Below are positions 57,270 to 64,000 of a stretch of DNA of 64,000 bases, in pieces. A model generated the notes under the pieces. The model was not told where the DNA came from and did no database searches. It saw only the letters and a program-made list of their open reading frames with translations. Positions within the stretch are counted from its first letter, which is position 1, and every line of letters starts with the position of its first letter. A program made the position numbers and the translations under genes. This DNA comes from Propionivibrio sp. (GTDB taxonomy: Bacteria; Pseudomonadota; Gammaproteobacteria; Burkholderiales; Rhodocyclaceae): positions 1 through 64,000 of the forward strand of contig JADJLB010000005.1 in NCBI GenBank assembly GCA_016705685.1, read 5' to 3'.

Positions 57270-58913
57270 ATGAGCATCGAAAACAAAGGGGTATCACTAC
57301 GTACCAAACTGAATGGGCTCACGGTGGTTACCGTCGTGGGTTTGTGCATTTTGGTGGCCATTGTTCTGCTGGGTGAAAAAGCCCAATTGCTTACCGATCG
57401 CAAGGATAAGATCCGCAACCTCGTCGAGGTCGCGCAAGCCACGATCAGCGTCTTCGAGAAGCAGGCCAAAGAAGGCAAGGTCAGCGTTGAAGACGCGAAA
57501 CGGCTTGCCATCAACGCTGTTCGTGGCATGCGGTATGACACTTCCGAGTATTTCTGGATCAATGACCTCAAAGCGGTCATCGTCATGCACCCGATCAAGC
57601 CGGAACTTGACGGCAAAGATCTCGCGGATTTCAAGGACAAAAACGGGAAGCTCATTTTTACCGAGTTTGCCAAAATTGCCAAAGAACAGGGCGGTGGTTT
57701 CATTGACTACGTCTGGCCAAAGCCAGGTCTCGAAGCCGCGGTGCCGAAAATTTCTTATGTCAAGCGGGTGGACGGCTGGGATTGGGTGGTCGGTAGCGGC
57801 GTTTATGTAGACGACATTGATGCCCTGTTCCGTCAAAATGCCATGAAGCTTCTCGCCTGGGTGGCGGTGATTGGCGGTTTCATCGCCGTTTCCCTGACGT
57901 TGGTCTCGCGCAACCTGCTCAAGCTGTTGGGGGGCGATCCGCAAGTCGCCAGGCAGATCACGCAGCGTATCGTTGACGGCGATCTGAGTGCCGAGATCGA
58001 CTGCGCGCCAGGCGATACCAGCAGCCTCCTGCACGGCATGAAGGAGATGCAGGAGACGCTGCGCAAGATGATCCGCAGCATCCTGGTCAATGCGGATTCG
58101 CTGTCGACAGCCTCGACCGAGCTTCTGGTGACCTTCGAGAATGTGTCCGAGCACGCCCAGCAACACGGCGAGTCGGCCTCTTCAATGGCGGCGGCCGTCG
58201 AGGAAATGACGGTCAGCATCGATCAGGTTGCTGAAAATGCTCAAGAGGCGCATAACATTTCGATGCAGGCCAGCGAACTGTCGACGGCGGGAACGCATAT
58301 CATCGAAAGCGCTGCGAGCGAAATGCAGAAGATTTCCGACGCCGTGCAATCGTCATCGACGGTCATCGAGGATTTGGGGCGCCATTCCGAGCAGATTTCT
58401 TCCATCGTCAATACCATCAAGGAAATTGCCGATCAAACCAACTTGCTCGCCCTGAACGCTGCCATCGAAGCGGCGCGTGCCGGCGAGCAGGGACGCGGCT
58501 TTGCCGTGGTGGCCGATGAGGTTCGCAAGCTGGCGGAACGCACCAGCCTGTCGACGACCGAAATTGCCAGCATGGTCGGCAAGATACAGAACGGCACCCG
58601 GAGCGCCGTGAGCAGCATGCAGAGTGGTGTCGTACAAGCCAGCAAGGGCGTTGACCTGGCGACTCAGGCCGGCAATTCGATCAATGAGATCCGCGCCGGT
58701 TCGATGCGCGTCACCGAAGTCGTCAACAGCATCTCCGAAGCCATCCGGGAACAAGTGACGGCTTCCAGCGAAATCGCCAAGAGCGTCGAGCACGTGGCGC
58801 AGATGTCCGAACAAAGCGCGATCGCCATGAAAGACACGACACAAGCCGCGCATAACCTGAAACATCTTTCTTCTTCGCTGAACGATTCGGTCAGCCGTTT
58901 CAAGTTGAACTGA
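57270..58913 (+). CDS. Methyl-accepting chemotaxis protein with Cache domain
   Basis: A 547-residue chemoreceptor. TM1 at about 15-35, a periplasmic single Cache domain (~40-190, [28 protein letters not shown] and [17 protein letters not shown]), TM2 at about 195-215, HAMP, and the signalling domain with the tip [41 protein letters not shown]. No C-terminal CheR-binding pentapeptide (ends SRFKLN). ATG 57270 has AAAGGAGAG upstream. Single-Cache chemoreceptors often sense small carboxylates. Confidence 0.94.
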   Translation: MSIENKGVSLRTKLNGLTVVTVVGLCILVAIVLLGEKAQLLTDRKDKIRNLVEVAQATISVFEKQAKEGKVSVEDAKRLAINAVRGMRYDTSEYFWINDLKAVIVMHPIKPELDGKDLADFKDKNGKLIFTEFAKIAKEQGGGFIDYVWPKPGLEAAVPKISYVKRVDGWDWVVGSGVYVDDIDALFRQNAMKLLAWVAVIGGFIAVSLTLVSRNLLKLLGGDPQVARQITQRIVDGDLSAEIDCAPGDTSSLLHGMKEMQETLRKMIRSILVNADSLSTASTELLVTFENVSEHAQQHGESASSMAAAVEEMTVSIDQVAENAQEAHNISMQASELSTAGTHIIESAASEMQKISDAVQSSSTVIEDLGRHSEQISSIVNTIKEIADQTNLLALNAAIEAARAGEQGRGFAVVADEVRKLAERTSLSTTEIASMVGKIQNGTRSAVSSMQSGVVQASKGVDLATQAGNSINEIRAGSMRVTEVVNSISEAIREQVTASSEIAKSVEHVAQMSEQSAIAMKDTTQAAHNLKHLSSSLNDSVSRFKLN

Positions 58914-58923
58914 CCCAGGGGAC

Positions 58924-58955
58924 AAGTCTGCACCCGGTTTACGTGCAGACTTTCT
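58924..58955. terminator. Shared terminator between convergent genes
   Basis: AAGTCTGCAC (58924-58933) and GTGCAGACTT (58943-58952) form a perfect ten-base stem with a nine-base loop. The minus-strand gene's TAA (58941-58939) lies in the loop, so its last codons are part of the stem. T-rich sequence (TTTCT) follows on the + strand only, so termination of the chemoreceptor is the more certain role. Confidence 0.65.
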
Positions 58956-60273
58956 CCCCGCCCTGGCAGGAGACAGGGAATACGGCAGCAAAGCCTCCGC
59001 CCGGTGTGCGGAAGTTTGTTGTCTGTCCCTCATACAGGCGGGCCGAAACGAGCTGGACAGCGCCCCGATAGACGTAATTACGCAAGTCCAGCTTGAGATC
59101 GCGCTCGACGCCATCGACCAGCAAACGTCGCTCCGAAGGCGGAACCAGTGCCTGAGCAACGTAGCCGCCACGCGATATTTCCGCGAACACGCGCCGCGTG
59201 AGTTTCTCGCCGCGGTACGCCGCCTTACTGCCATAACCCGCCGCCGGTTTGAAGAACCATGTCTTGCGATCTGCCCAGAACGACGCGGCATTCTCCGGCA
59301 AGACCTCCCGGGTTTGCGGGATGCCTGCCTTCAACCGGTGACGCTCGGCCGCACCGACGCCAATCGTGCGTAACCAGGCGTCGTCGGTCAGGGCCGCCAG
59401 ATTTCGCTTGTCGGCGTGAAGCGCATGTGCCTGCGGGTGTGGCGTCAGGACAATGGCATCGGCCAGGTAAGCGGCGCGCAACACCGAATGGCGGGCGTCA
59501 GCGAGCGAAAAATCCGTGAGCCGGTTGTAGACCAGATCGATTTCCATCCCTTCGTGCGACAGGTGCTTTCCGTTGAACAGGAGATCGTCGGGATCGGCAA
59601 TCACGGCAGAAAATCCATGCGCTTCGAACAATTGCCGGAACAGCTCGAACTCGGGTTGAAGGTATTGTGTTGCCGGCGAATCGTCGACCAGGGCGATGCG
59701 GCGAAGTGGCGCATCGTGACGCGCCAATCGCCATTCTTCGCGAAACATGGCGACGAAAGCCGACTCGACCCTCGACTGTTCAGGAAGGATGGCCTCTTCC
59801 CGCGAGCAACAGGCACGTTGCGCACGGAGCAATCGGGCGTTGAGTAGGCCGCCGCCGGCGTTGGTGTTGATTTCGATGAGCTGCGGACCGGTCGCGCCGA
59901 GGTGAAAGTCATAACCAAGAAAGACGCCCTCGGCCATCGAGCGATGCCGGGCGATAGGCGGGGCGTGGGAAAGAACGCGGTCGCGCCACGCCGGCAGCTT
60001 GCTGATGCCTTCGATGACAGCGATCAGGTCGGCCATGCTCTGCAGATGCGCCTCGGCAACATAGACCTTGGTGTCCGAAAAGAGATGCGGGCGAGTTGCA
60101 ACGATATCGGCATATGACAGCGCGGATCCATGATCCACGCCTTCTTCGAGCGCGCGGCGCAACGCCGCCTGATCGACCGAGACACAGACGCAACCACGGT
60201 TGAGCAACGCCGCCATATCGCGGCAATCGGCGGGAGGCGGGGTGGATGGGTCGAAACCGGCGGGCGGGGTCAT
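58939..60273 (-). CDS. ATP-grasp-like protein of unknown function
   Basis: A 444-residue protein. GPQLIEINTNAGGGLLNARL, FFKPAAGYGSKAAYRGEKLT, GYVAQALVPPSERR and DLRNYVYRGAVQLVSARLY are in the order and style of ATP-grasp ligases (nucleotide-binding lysine loop, then substrate and metal residues). Cys-rich spots (RACCSREEA) are also seen. Family not identified; product of ligation unknown. Its ATG overlaps the helicase gene's TGA (ATGA), so the two are translated together. Confidence 0.6.
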   Translation of the reverse strand: MTPPAGFDPSTPPPADCRDMAALLNRGCVCVSVDQAALRRALEEGVDHGSALSYADIVATRPHLFSDTKVYVAEAHLQSMADLIAVIEGISKLPAWRDRVLSHAPPIARHRSMAEGVFLGYDFHLGATGPQLIEINTNAGGGLLNARLLRAQRACCSREEAILPEQSRVESAFVAMFREEWRLARHDAPLRRIALVDDSPATQYLQPEFELFRQLFEAHGFSAVIADPDDLLFNGKHLSHEGMEIDLVYNRLTDFSLADARHSVLRAAYLADAIVLTPHPQAHALHADKRNLAALTDDAWLRTIGVGAAERHRLKAGIPQTREVLPENAASFWADRKTWFFKPAAGYGSKAAYRGEKLTRRVFAEISRGGYVAQALVPPSERRLLVDGVERDLKLDLRNYVYRGAVQLVSARLYEGQTTNFRTPGGGFAAVFPVSCQGGEKVCT

Positions 60274-62222
60274 TGCGTCACGGCAATCGTTTTTTCTGCA
60301 TTGAAGAACGCCAGCACATCGTCGAGTTCCCGAGTGCGCGTCATCGGCGGCAGGCTGCGCCAAATGCGTTTGCCATAGGGCTTGCTGATCATGCGCGGGT
60401 CGCAGATCATCAGCACGCCACGATCCGCTTCATCGCGGATCAATCGTCCGGCCCCTTGTTTGATACTGATCACGGCGCGTGGCAATTGGTAGTCCATGAA
60501 GGCATTGCGCCCTTCGCTTTTCATGCGCTGGATGCGTGCCGAGAGCACCGGGTCGTCGGGTGGCGCGAACGGAAGTTTGTCGATGACGACGAGCGACAGG
60601 GCTTCGCCGCGAACGTCGACGCCTTCCCAGAAACTCTGGCTGCCCACCAGAATGGCGTTGCCGAGCCGGCGAAAACGTTCGAGCAATTCGTTCTTGCTGC
60701 CCTCGCCCTGAAGCAGCAGGGGAAACTTCAAACCGGCGCGATCCAGAGCGTCGCCCAACAGTTCATGGGTGCGCCGCATGGCGCGCAGCGAAGTGCACAG
60801 GAAGAACGTCCGGCCGCCACTGGCCACAAGAACAGGAAATGCGGCATCGACCACCGCTTCGACATAAAGGGGGCTATTCGGGTCGGGAAGGTTTTGCGGT
60901 GCGTAGAGCAGCGCTTGCCGCTCGAAATCGAATGGGCTGTCCCAATACGCGGCTTCGGCTTCATTCAGCCCCAATTCCGAGCAGAAATGAGCGAAGTCTT
61001 GTTGCACGGCGAGCGTCGCCGAAGTGAAAATCCAGGCACGGGGATGGCCGCTCATCTGCTTCTGCATGATGTCCGCTATGATCAACGGCGTCGCGTTGAG
61101 CTGAAGGGCATGAGTATATGTTTCACCCCAGCGAACATAATCCGCGTCGGCACCGCTTTGCCAGCGGCCCAGTTGCGTGGCCAACTCGACAGCGCGGCGC
61201 CAGCAATTTTCCACGCCTTCGGCGCGCTGCGCCTGCGACTCAAGCAGCGTGGCTAACGATTGAATTTCACGTATCAGTCCGGAGAGGCCCGGATCGAATC
61301 CCGTCCGGGCCTCCAGTTGCTGCAGGGGATAACGCGACGGTTCAAGCGGCATCGTTAGTCGTAAATCTTTTGCCGCTTTCTCCACCGCGCCGCACAGTCC
61401 GGGCAGATCGAGACAATCGCGTGCCGACGCCAGTCCTTCAGCCCGGGTGTCGCGCACCAGATCGAGAATCTGCGCGGTCGACACGTTATTGCCAAAAAAC
61501 AGGCTGGCGGTTTCCGGGAGCTGGTGGGCTTCGTCAAAAATGACGGCGTTGCAGGCCGGCAGCAATTCGGCGGTGCCCTCGTCGCGCAACATCACATCGG
61601 CAAAGAACAGGTGGTGATTGACGACGACCAGATCGGCCGCCAGGGCTTCCCGGCGCGCTGCCAGTACGAAACAATCCTTGTGGTTCGGGCAATCCTGACC
61701 CAGGCAGTTTTCGCGTGTCGAAGTGGCCGCGCTCCAGACGGCTGAATTTTCAGGAACGTCGTTGCATTCGGCCTTGTCGCCGGTTTTCGTCTTCTTGATG
61801 AAGCGCGAGATGCGCAACGCGTTCGCCGCGTCCTCGCGCGAGAGGAAACGGCCGTCGGCCAGCGAGCGTTCCAGATGGTAGTGGCAAACGTAATTGGCTC
61901 GACCCTTGAGCAGGGCGATGCGCACGGGAGATCCCAATAACTTGCGAACGGTGGGGATGTCGCGAGAAAAAAGCTGATCCTGCAGATTCTTGGTGCCGGT
62001 CGAGACGATCACTTTGCCGCCTGAAAGCAGCGCGGGCACGAGATAGGCAAAGGTCTTGCCGGTCCCCGTTCCGGCTTCGGCAACGAGCACGCGGTTTTCA
62101 GCCAGCGCAGACGAAATACGCTCGGCCATCTCGATCTGCTGTGCGCGCATCCGATATCCTGGAATTCCGCAAGCCAGCGGCCCGTTGGAAGAGAAGACTT
62201 CCTGGATGGAGAAGATCGCCAT
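60270..62222 (-). CDS. DinG/YoaA-family ATP-dependent DNA helicase
   Basis: A 650-residue superfamily 2 (XPD-like) helicase. Walker A VAEAGTGTGKTFAYLVP, four-Cys iron-sulfur region (YVCHYHLERSL, CLGQDCPNHKDCF), DEAH box in VIFDEAHQLPE, and late motifs VGSQSFWEGVDVRG and QGAGRLIRDEADRG. YoaA and DinG unwind structured DNA or R-loops in repair. Start ATG 62222; the longer frame has no ribosome site. It overlaps the ATP-grasp-like gene. Confidence 0.92.
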   Translation of the reverse strand: MAIFSIQEVFSSNGPLACGIPGYRMRAQQIEMAERISSALAENRVLVAEAGTGTGKTFAYLVPALLSGGKVIVSTGTKNLQDQLFSRDIPTVRKLLGSPVRIALLKGRANYVCHYHLERSLADGRFLSREDAANALRISRFIKKTKTGDKAECNDVPENSAVWSAATSTRENCLGQDCPNHKDCFVLAARREALAADLVVVNHHLFFADVMLRDEGTAELLPACNAVIFDEAHQLPETASLFFGNNVSTAQILDLVRDTRAEGLASARDCLDLPGLCGAVEKAAKDLRLTMPLEPSRYPLQQLEARTGFDPGLSGLIREIQSLATLLESQAQRAEGVENCWRRAVELATQLGRWQSGADADYVRWGETYTHALQLNATPLIIADIMQKQMSGHPRAWIFTSATLAVQQDFAHFCSELGLNEAEAAYWDSPFDFERQALLYAPQNLPDPNSPLYVEAVVDAAFPVLVASGGRTFFLCTSLRAMRRTHELLGDALDRAGLKFPLLLQGEGSKNELLERFRRLGNAILVGSQSFWEGVDVRGEALSLVVIDKLPFAPPDDPVLSARIQRMKSEGRNAFMDYQLPRAVISIKQGAGRLIRDEADRGVLMICDPRMISKPYGKRIWRSLPPMTRTRELDDVLAFFNAEKTIAVTQ

Positions 62223-62315
62223 GCTGAGTACCTCAGCCCTTGGGTTTGCGCACATGGCGAGATACGCAGCCACGCGGCGAGGGCGCTCTACGCGCCATTG
62301 CGGACGCACAGAGAC

Positions 62316-62762
62316 TCATTTCAGACCCGCCAGGAAACGATCGAGATGCCCGGCGAAGGCCTGACGATCGGCGGGGCTCATCGCTGGCGGGCCACCAGTC
62401 TGGATGCCGCTGGCGCGCAGATTGTCCATGAAGTCGCGCATGTTGAGCAGCGGCCGGATATTGGCCGCCGAATACCATTCGCCGCGGTGGCTCAGGGCGT
62501 GACCCCCTTTTTCGATGACCTCGGCGGCGAGAGGAAGGTCGCTGGTGATGACCAGATCGCCCGCTTCAAGCCGCTTGACGATTTCGTTGTCGGCCACATC
62601 GAAACCTGCGGGGACCTGCACGCTGCGAATCAAGGGTGACGGCGGAACGGAGAGCATCTGGTTGGCAATCAGCGTCAGTGGAATCCCGGTGCGAGTGGCC
62701 GCACGAAAGAGGATATCCTTGATCACCTTGGGACACGCATCGGCATCGACCCAGATGTGCAT
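62316..62762 (-). CDS. YaiI/YqxD family (DUF188) protein
   Basis: A 148-residue PIN-like protein. It begins [22 protein letters not shown], then [38 protein letters not shown], the family landmarks with several Asp residues arranged like a nuclease. Biochemical role not established. Its start overlaps the permease stop (TGATG). Confidence 0.92.
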   Translation of the reverse strand: MHIWVDADACPKVIKDILFRAATRTGIPLTLIANQMLSVPPSPLIRSVQVPAGFDVADNEIVKRLEAGDLVITSDLPLAAEVIEKGGHALSHRGEWYSAANIRPLLNMRDFMDNLRASGIQTGGPPAMSPADRQAFAGHLDRFLAGLK

Positions 62763-63775
62763 CAGAGCAGCTCGCGTGCTTTGAGTTCGTCTTTCAACCA
62801 GGCGTAACAGATCGGCGCGGCGACGAGACCGGGCAGGCCGAAGGCGCTTTCCATGACCAGCATGGCGGTGAGCAACTCCCACGCCTTGGCGCTGATCTGG
62901 CTGCCGACGATGCGCGCATTGAGGAAATATTCCAGCTTGTGAATGACGATCAGATAGACGAGCGATGACATCGCCACGGCGGGCGAGTGTGCCAGACTGA
63001 CGACGAAGATAACTGAATTGGAAATGAGGTTGCCGATGACCGGCAGCATGCCGGCCAGAAAGGTGACCACGATCATCGTCTTGGTCAGCGGCAGATGAAC
63101 GCCGAACATGGGCAAGACGACGGCCAAGTACATTGCCGTAAAGGTGGTATTGAGCGCCGAGATGCGCACCTGGGCGAAAACAATCCGGCGAAAGGCCTCG
63201 CCCATGCGGAATACGCGCTCGGCCAGCGCGCTGGATAGCGGCCCGTCGTGGTCTTTGTCGCAGGCTTCGCGAAGTGACACCATGGCGCCGATAACCATGC
63301 CGATCAGCACGTGTGCCAGCATGTGCCCGGTGGCCTTGCCGATCAGTTGCAGTTCGGCGGCGTGTTCGCGCAGCCACTGGCTCATGATGTCGCGTATTCC
63401 GCCGGTATTTTTCGGCAAGAAAGCCGCCAGTGCCTGGGGCAGCGTGGCGCGCGAACTCTCGATGATGTCGGCCATTTTGGCGAGCAATGCGGAGAGACTG
63501 CCGCCTTCGCTGCGCATGAAGAAAACGACACCGAAGCTTGCCGCCGTGACGGCAAGGATTACCAACAGCGCGACCAGGCCAACGGCCACGAGCTTGGCCC
63601 GTCGGGTCGATAGGTGCCGGGTAAATAGCGGGAAGAGGGCATGGACCAACTCATAGACCAGCAGCCCGGCGATCAGCGCCGGCAGGAGATGGAAGATAAG
63701 GACAAAAAAGATTCCAAACAACGACAACGCCCATGAGGCACGGTCGAAGTGGGTAGCTGGTGGAAGTTTGCTCAT
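62762..63775 (-). CDS. AI-2E family transporter (PerM-like)
   Basis: A 337-residue membrane protein with about eight TM helices, an N-terminal helical bundle ([32 protein letters not shown]) and the C-terminal region [16 protein letters not shown]. The family covers putative autoinducer-2 exporters and unrelated permeases, so substrate is unknown. ATG 63775 has GGAAA upstream; an ATG at 63787 is in frame. Confidence 0.85.
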   Translation of the reverse strand: MSKLPPATHFDRASWALSLFGIFFVLIFHLLPALIAGLLVYELVHALFPLFTRHLSTRRAKLVAVGLVALLVILAVTAASFGVVFFMRSEGGSLSALLAKMADIIESSRATLPQALAAFLPKNTGGIRDIMSQWLREHAAELQLIGKATGHMLAHVLIGMVIGAMVSLREACDKDHDGPLSSALAERVFRMGEAFRRIVFAQVRISALNTTFTAMYLAVVLPMFGVHLPLTKTMIVVTFLAGMLPVIGNLISNSVIFVVSLAHSPAVAMSSLVYLIVIHKLEYFLNARIVGSQISAKAWELLTAMLVMESAFGLPGLVAAPICYAWLKDELKARELL

Positions 63776-63866
63776 TCGTGTTTCCATGAGTCGTCGAATT
63801 TTCGCCAAAGACGCAGCACGTCAAGGGTAGCATGCGCCTTGTGCCGGTCGGTGGCTGTGGTGTCAA

Positions 63867-64000
63867 TCACTCCGATTGTCTCGATGCCTGGGTGTGCGCT
63901 TCGACGAGTGCGGCCATCGCCAGGCTGCTATCGTTGCCCAGATTGCGCAGGCCGTCGATGACGCTCGCCTGGTTTTTCCGTGGCTGATTCTGGCTCACTT
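63867..64000 (-). CDS. C-terminal part of a gene entering from beyond the window
   Basis: On the minus strand an open frame runs from the window edge to TGA at 63867. It encodes ASVIDGLRNLGNDSSLAMAA and LVEAHTQASRQSE near its end. The start is outside the window unless the GTG at 63998 is used. Too short to assign. Confidence 0.35.
   Translation of the reverse strand, partial: VSQNQPRKNQASVIDGLRNLGNDSSLAMAALVEAHTQASRQSE

Overview
The window looks like chromosomal DNA of a Gram-negative betaproteobacterium. It is GC-rich, densely packed and full of ATGA/TAATG gene overlaps. The gene content (anaerobic 2-oxoacid:ferredoxin metabolism, copper uptake of the NosA/OprC kind, a DUF2249 protein, a DUF2863 protein, BamE, Fur, LpxH) fits Rhodocyclales best (Dechloromonas/Azoarcus/Accumulibacter relatives). 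That placement is inference from gene content; no rRNA or tRNA gene was seen.

Layout. (1) 1-439: start of bioF, cut by the window edge and frameshifted. (2) 8448-807, minus strand: a five-gene redox operon in the order nfnA, nfnB, korA, korB and a 740-residue protein with a C-terminal ferredoxin-like domain. Upstream lie a near-consensus sigma54 promoter, an IHF-like site and a palindromic NtrC-type site, so the operon is probably switched on by nitrogen limitation. (3) 8903-9211: a small EthD-family gene. (4) 13401-9421, minus: a copper operon (DUF2946 protein, Crp/Fnr regulator with a frameshift, PCu(A)C chaperone, TonB-dependent copper receptor), with trxC divergent. (5) 15818-14049, minus: three tandem lipoproteins of lower GC. 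(6) 16113-21858: a histidine kinase/response regulator pair divergent from an SPFH protein and an exported SH3-like protein, apparently one envelope-associated unit. (7) 24443-21912, minus: a DUF2863 gene and bioA. (8) 24691-28570: acyl-CoA dehydrogenase, CaiB-type CoA-transferase, CitE-like lyase and a methyltransferase. (9) 28875-30836: a lower-GC DUF2075 nuclease/helicase, probably a defence gene. (10) 33815-31067, minus: a Zn/Mn-type ABC transporter, possibly led by a tiny membrane ORF. (11) 33900-42291: an ArnD-like deacetylase, a Mth938-like protein, alaA-GNAT-hom, a DUF2249 protein with a polytopic membrane protein, a diguanylate cyclase, and thrC. (12) 42361-42498: an unlisted 45-residue membrane protein gene behind a perfect -10 box. 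(13) 47692-42624, minus: an envelope and housekeeping run (TPR protein, L,D-transpeptidase, PpiA, PpiB, LpxH, NadC). (14) 47810-64000: cysS, a SprA-family protein, fur/bamE-dapB, a hybrid sensor kinase, clpB with a sigma32 promoter, a chemoreceptor, an ATP-grasp-like protein overlapping a DinG/YoaA helicase, a YaiI-family protein, an AI-2E/PerM permease and the edge of a last gene.

How the genes fit together. The strongest story is the nfn-kor operon. Kor would oxidise a 2-oxoacid to an acyl-CoA and reduce ferredoxin. NfnAB would equilibrate or bifurcate electrons between ferredoxin, NADH and NADPH. The NtrC/sigma54 control region ties this to nitrogen starvation, so a role in feeding low-potential electrons to nitrogenase or another reductase is a reasonable hypothesis. 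Two probable single-base frameshifts (bioF and the copper-operon regulator) both lie at G4/C4 runs, so assembly error must be excluded before calling them pseudogenes.
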